Assembly: GCA_019751475.1 (NCBI GenBank)
Contig: JAIENH010000276.1
Coordinates: 1 to 6,175 of the forward strand
Reading direction: 5' to 3'
Origin: Cyclobacteriaceae bacterium
Lineage (GTDB): Bacteria > Bacteroidota > Bacteroidia > Cytophagales > Cyclobacteriaceae
Length of the DNA: 6,175 bases
Shown piece after piece: positions 5,809 to 6,175 of this stretch; position 1 is the stretch's first letter; every line of letters begins with the position of its first letter. Under the pieces are notes generated by a model that saw only the letters and a program-made list of their open reading frames with translations, had not been told where the DNA came from and made no database searches. A program made the translations under genes and the position numbers.

Positions 5809-6175
5809 TTACTTCAATCCCTTCATCAAGTCGTCATTCATTTTTACATAGTCTGCGTTCTTAGCTTTTTCAGCAGAAGCTTTAGAAGCCATTGCAGAGG
5901 TCATTGCACCTGCCTTGTCGCCCATAGCTTTTTGAATTTTTGCCTTGAGGTGCATCATCCAGAAAGCATCTGCATTAGAAGCTGCAGCAGTAGAGGCCCA
6001 CTCAAGTGCCTGCTTCATGTCTTTACCGTTTTCAAAATAGTAAGTTGCCGCGTTGTAAAGATTATTGGGGCTCACCTTAGTGCTGGCCTCAATGCTCTTC
6101 ATCACCTTGGCGTCAAACTCTACCGTAATCGGTACTTTCACAGAAGTGTTTTCCCACATGATTTGAAGATTAGCT
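5809..6175 (-). CDS. DUF2911 domain protein, C-terminal part (runs off right edge)
   Basis: The minus-strand frame is open from the window edge to TAA at 5811-5809, giving 121 complete residues. The first Met visible (6159) is internal: the frame continues upstream as ANLQIMWENT, so the true start is outside. ANLQIMWENTSVKVPITVEF matches the end of a DUF2911 domain, whose members in Bacteroidota are exported proteins of about 280 residues with a WENTxVxVPI-type segment. The rest (about residues 35-121) is an Ala-, Lys- and Met-rich helical tail with a TPR-like look (NNLYNAATYYFENGKDMKQA, ALEWASTAAAS, then GDKAGAM), commonly found after DUF2911. Signal peptide and most of the domain are not visible. 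The biochemical role of DUF2911 is unknown to me. It is convergent with the symporter and separated by the 5746-5787 hairpin, so it is unlikely to share its operon. Confidence 0.8.
   Translation of the reverse strand, partial: ANLQIMWENTSVKVPITVEFDAKVMKSIEASTKVSPNNLYNAATYYFENGKDMKQALEWASTAAASNADAFWMMHLKAKIQKAMGDKAGAMTSAMASKASAEKAKNADYVKMNDDLMKGLK

Noticed and set aside
5809..6159. A complete 116-residue gene starting at Met 6159 on the minus strand
   Set aside because: The frame stays open to the window edge and the residues before that Met continue the DUF2911 pattern, so it is an internal Met of a longer gene.

Overview
The window looks like chromosomal DNA from a Bacteroidota bacterium, most likely of the Cytophagales type. 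The evidence is the protein families (bacterial S10 carboxypeptidase, multidomain secreted PIG-L deacetylase, DUF2911 protein), a lipoprotein with an AACKKE-type lipobox, starts with little or no Shine-Dalgarno signal, and upstream elements resembling the Bacteroidota TTG...TAnnTTTG promoter. The lineage is inferred from these traits and was not checked by a search.

Layout, left to right. Bases 1-271 (minus strand) hold the first 90 residues of an exported S10 serine carboxypeptidase-like protein that runs off the left edge. A divergent intergenic region follows (272-395). Next come two small exported proteins of unknown function on the plus strand: a 138-residue lipoprotein (396-812) and a 157-residue protein with a hydrophobic N-terminus (874-1347). 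After a gap with promoter-like elements comes a tight three-gene cluster on the plus strand: an 836-residue secreted PIG-L deacetylase (1435-3945), a 42-residue single-span membrane protein (3942-4070) and a 563-residue sodium:solute symporter (4067-5758). The two junctions in this cluster are both 4-base ATGA overlaps. A 15-bp perfect inverted repeat (5746-5787), which contains the symporter's stop codon, then separates it from the convergent DUF2911 gene (5809-6175, minus strand, cut by the right edge).

Functional reading. The deacetylase, small membrane protein and symporter look like one transcription unit with translational coupling. The simplest model is that the exported PIG-L enzyme removes an acyl group from an N-acylated, probably sugar-like, compound in the periplasm, and the Na+-driven symporter imports the product or a related solute. 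The 42-residue protein would be a small accessory subunit of the symporter. The substrate cannot be read from the sequence. The symporter also carries a charged insertion of about 95 residues, predicted to be helical, just before the conserved PHG...AAMSS segment; this and the small overlapping gene are the two most interesting things here. The flanking genes look like ordinary cell-envelope or secreted proteins, and I see no mobile element, CRISPR array, tRNA or rRNA.
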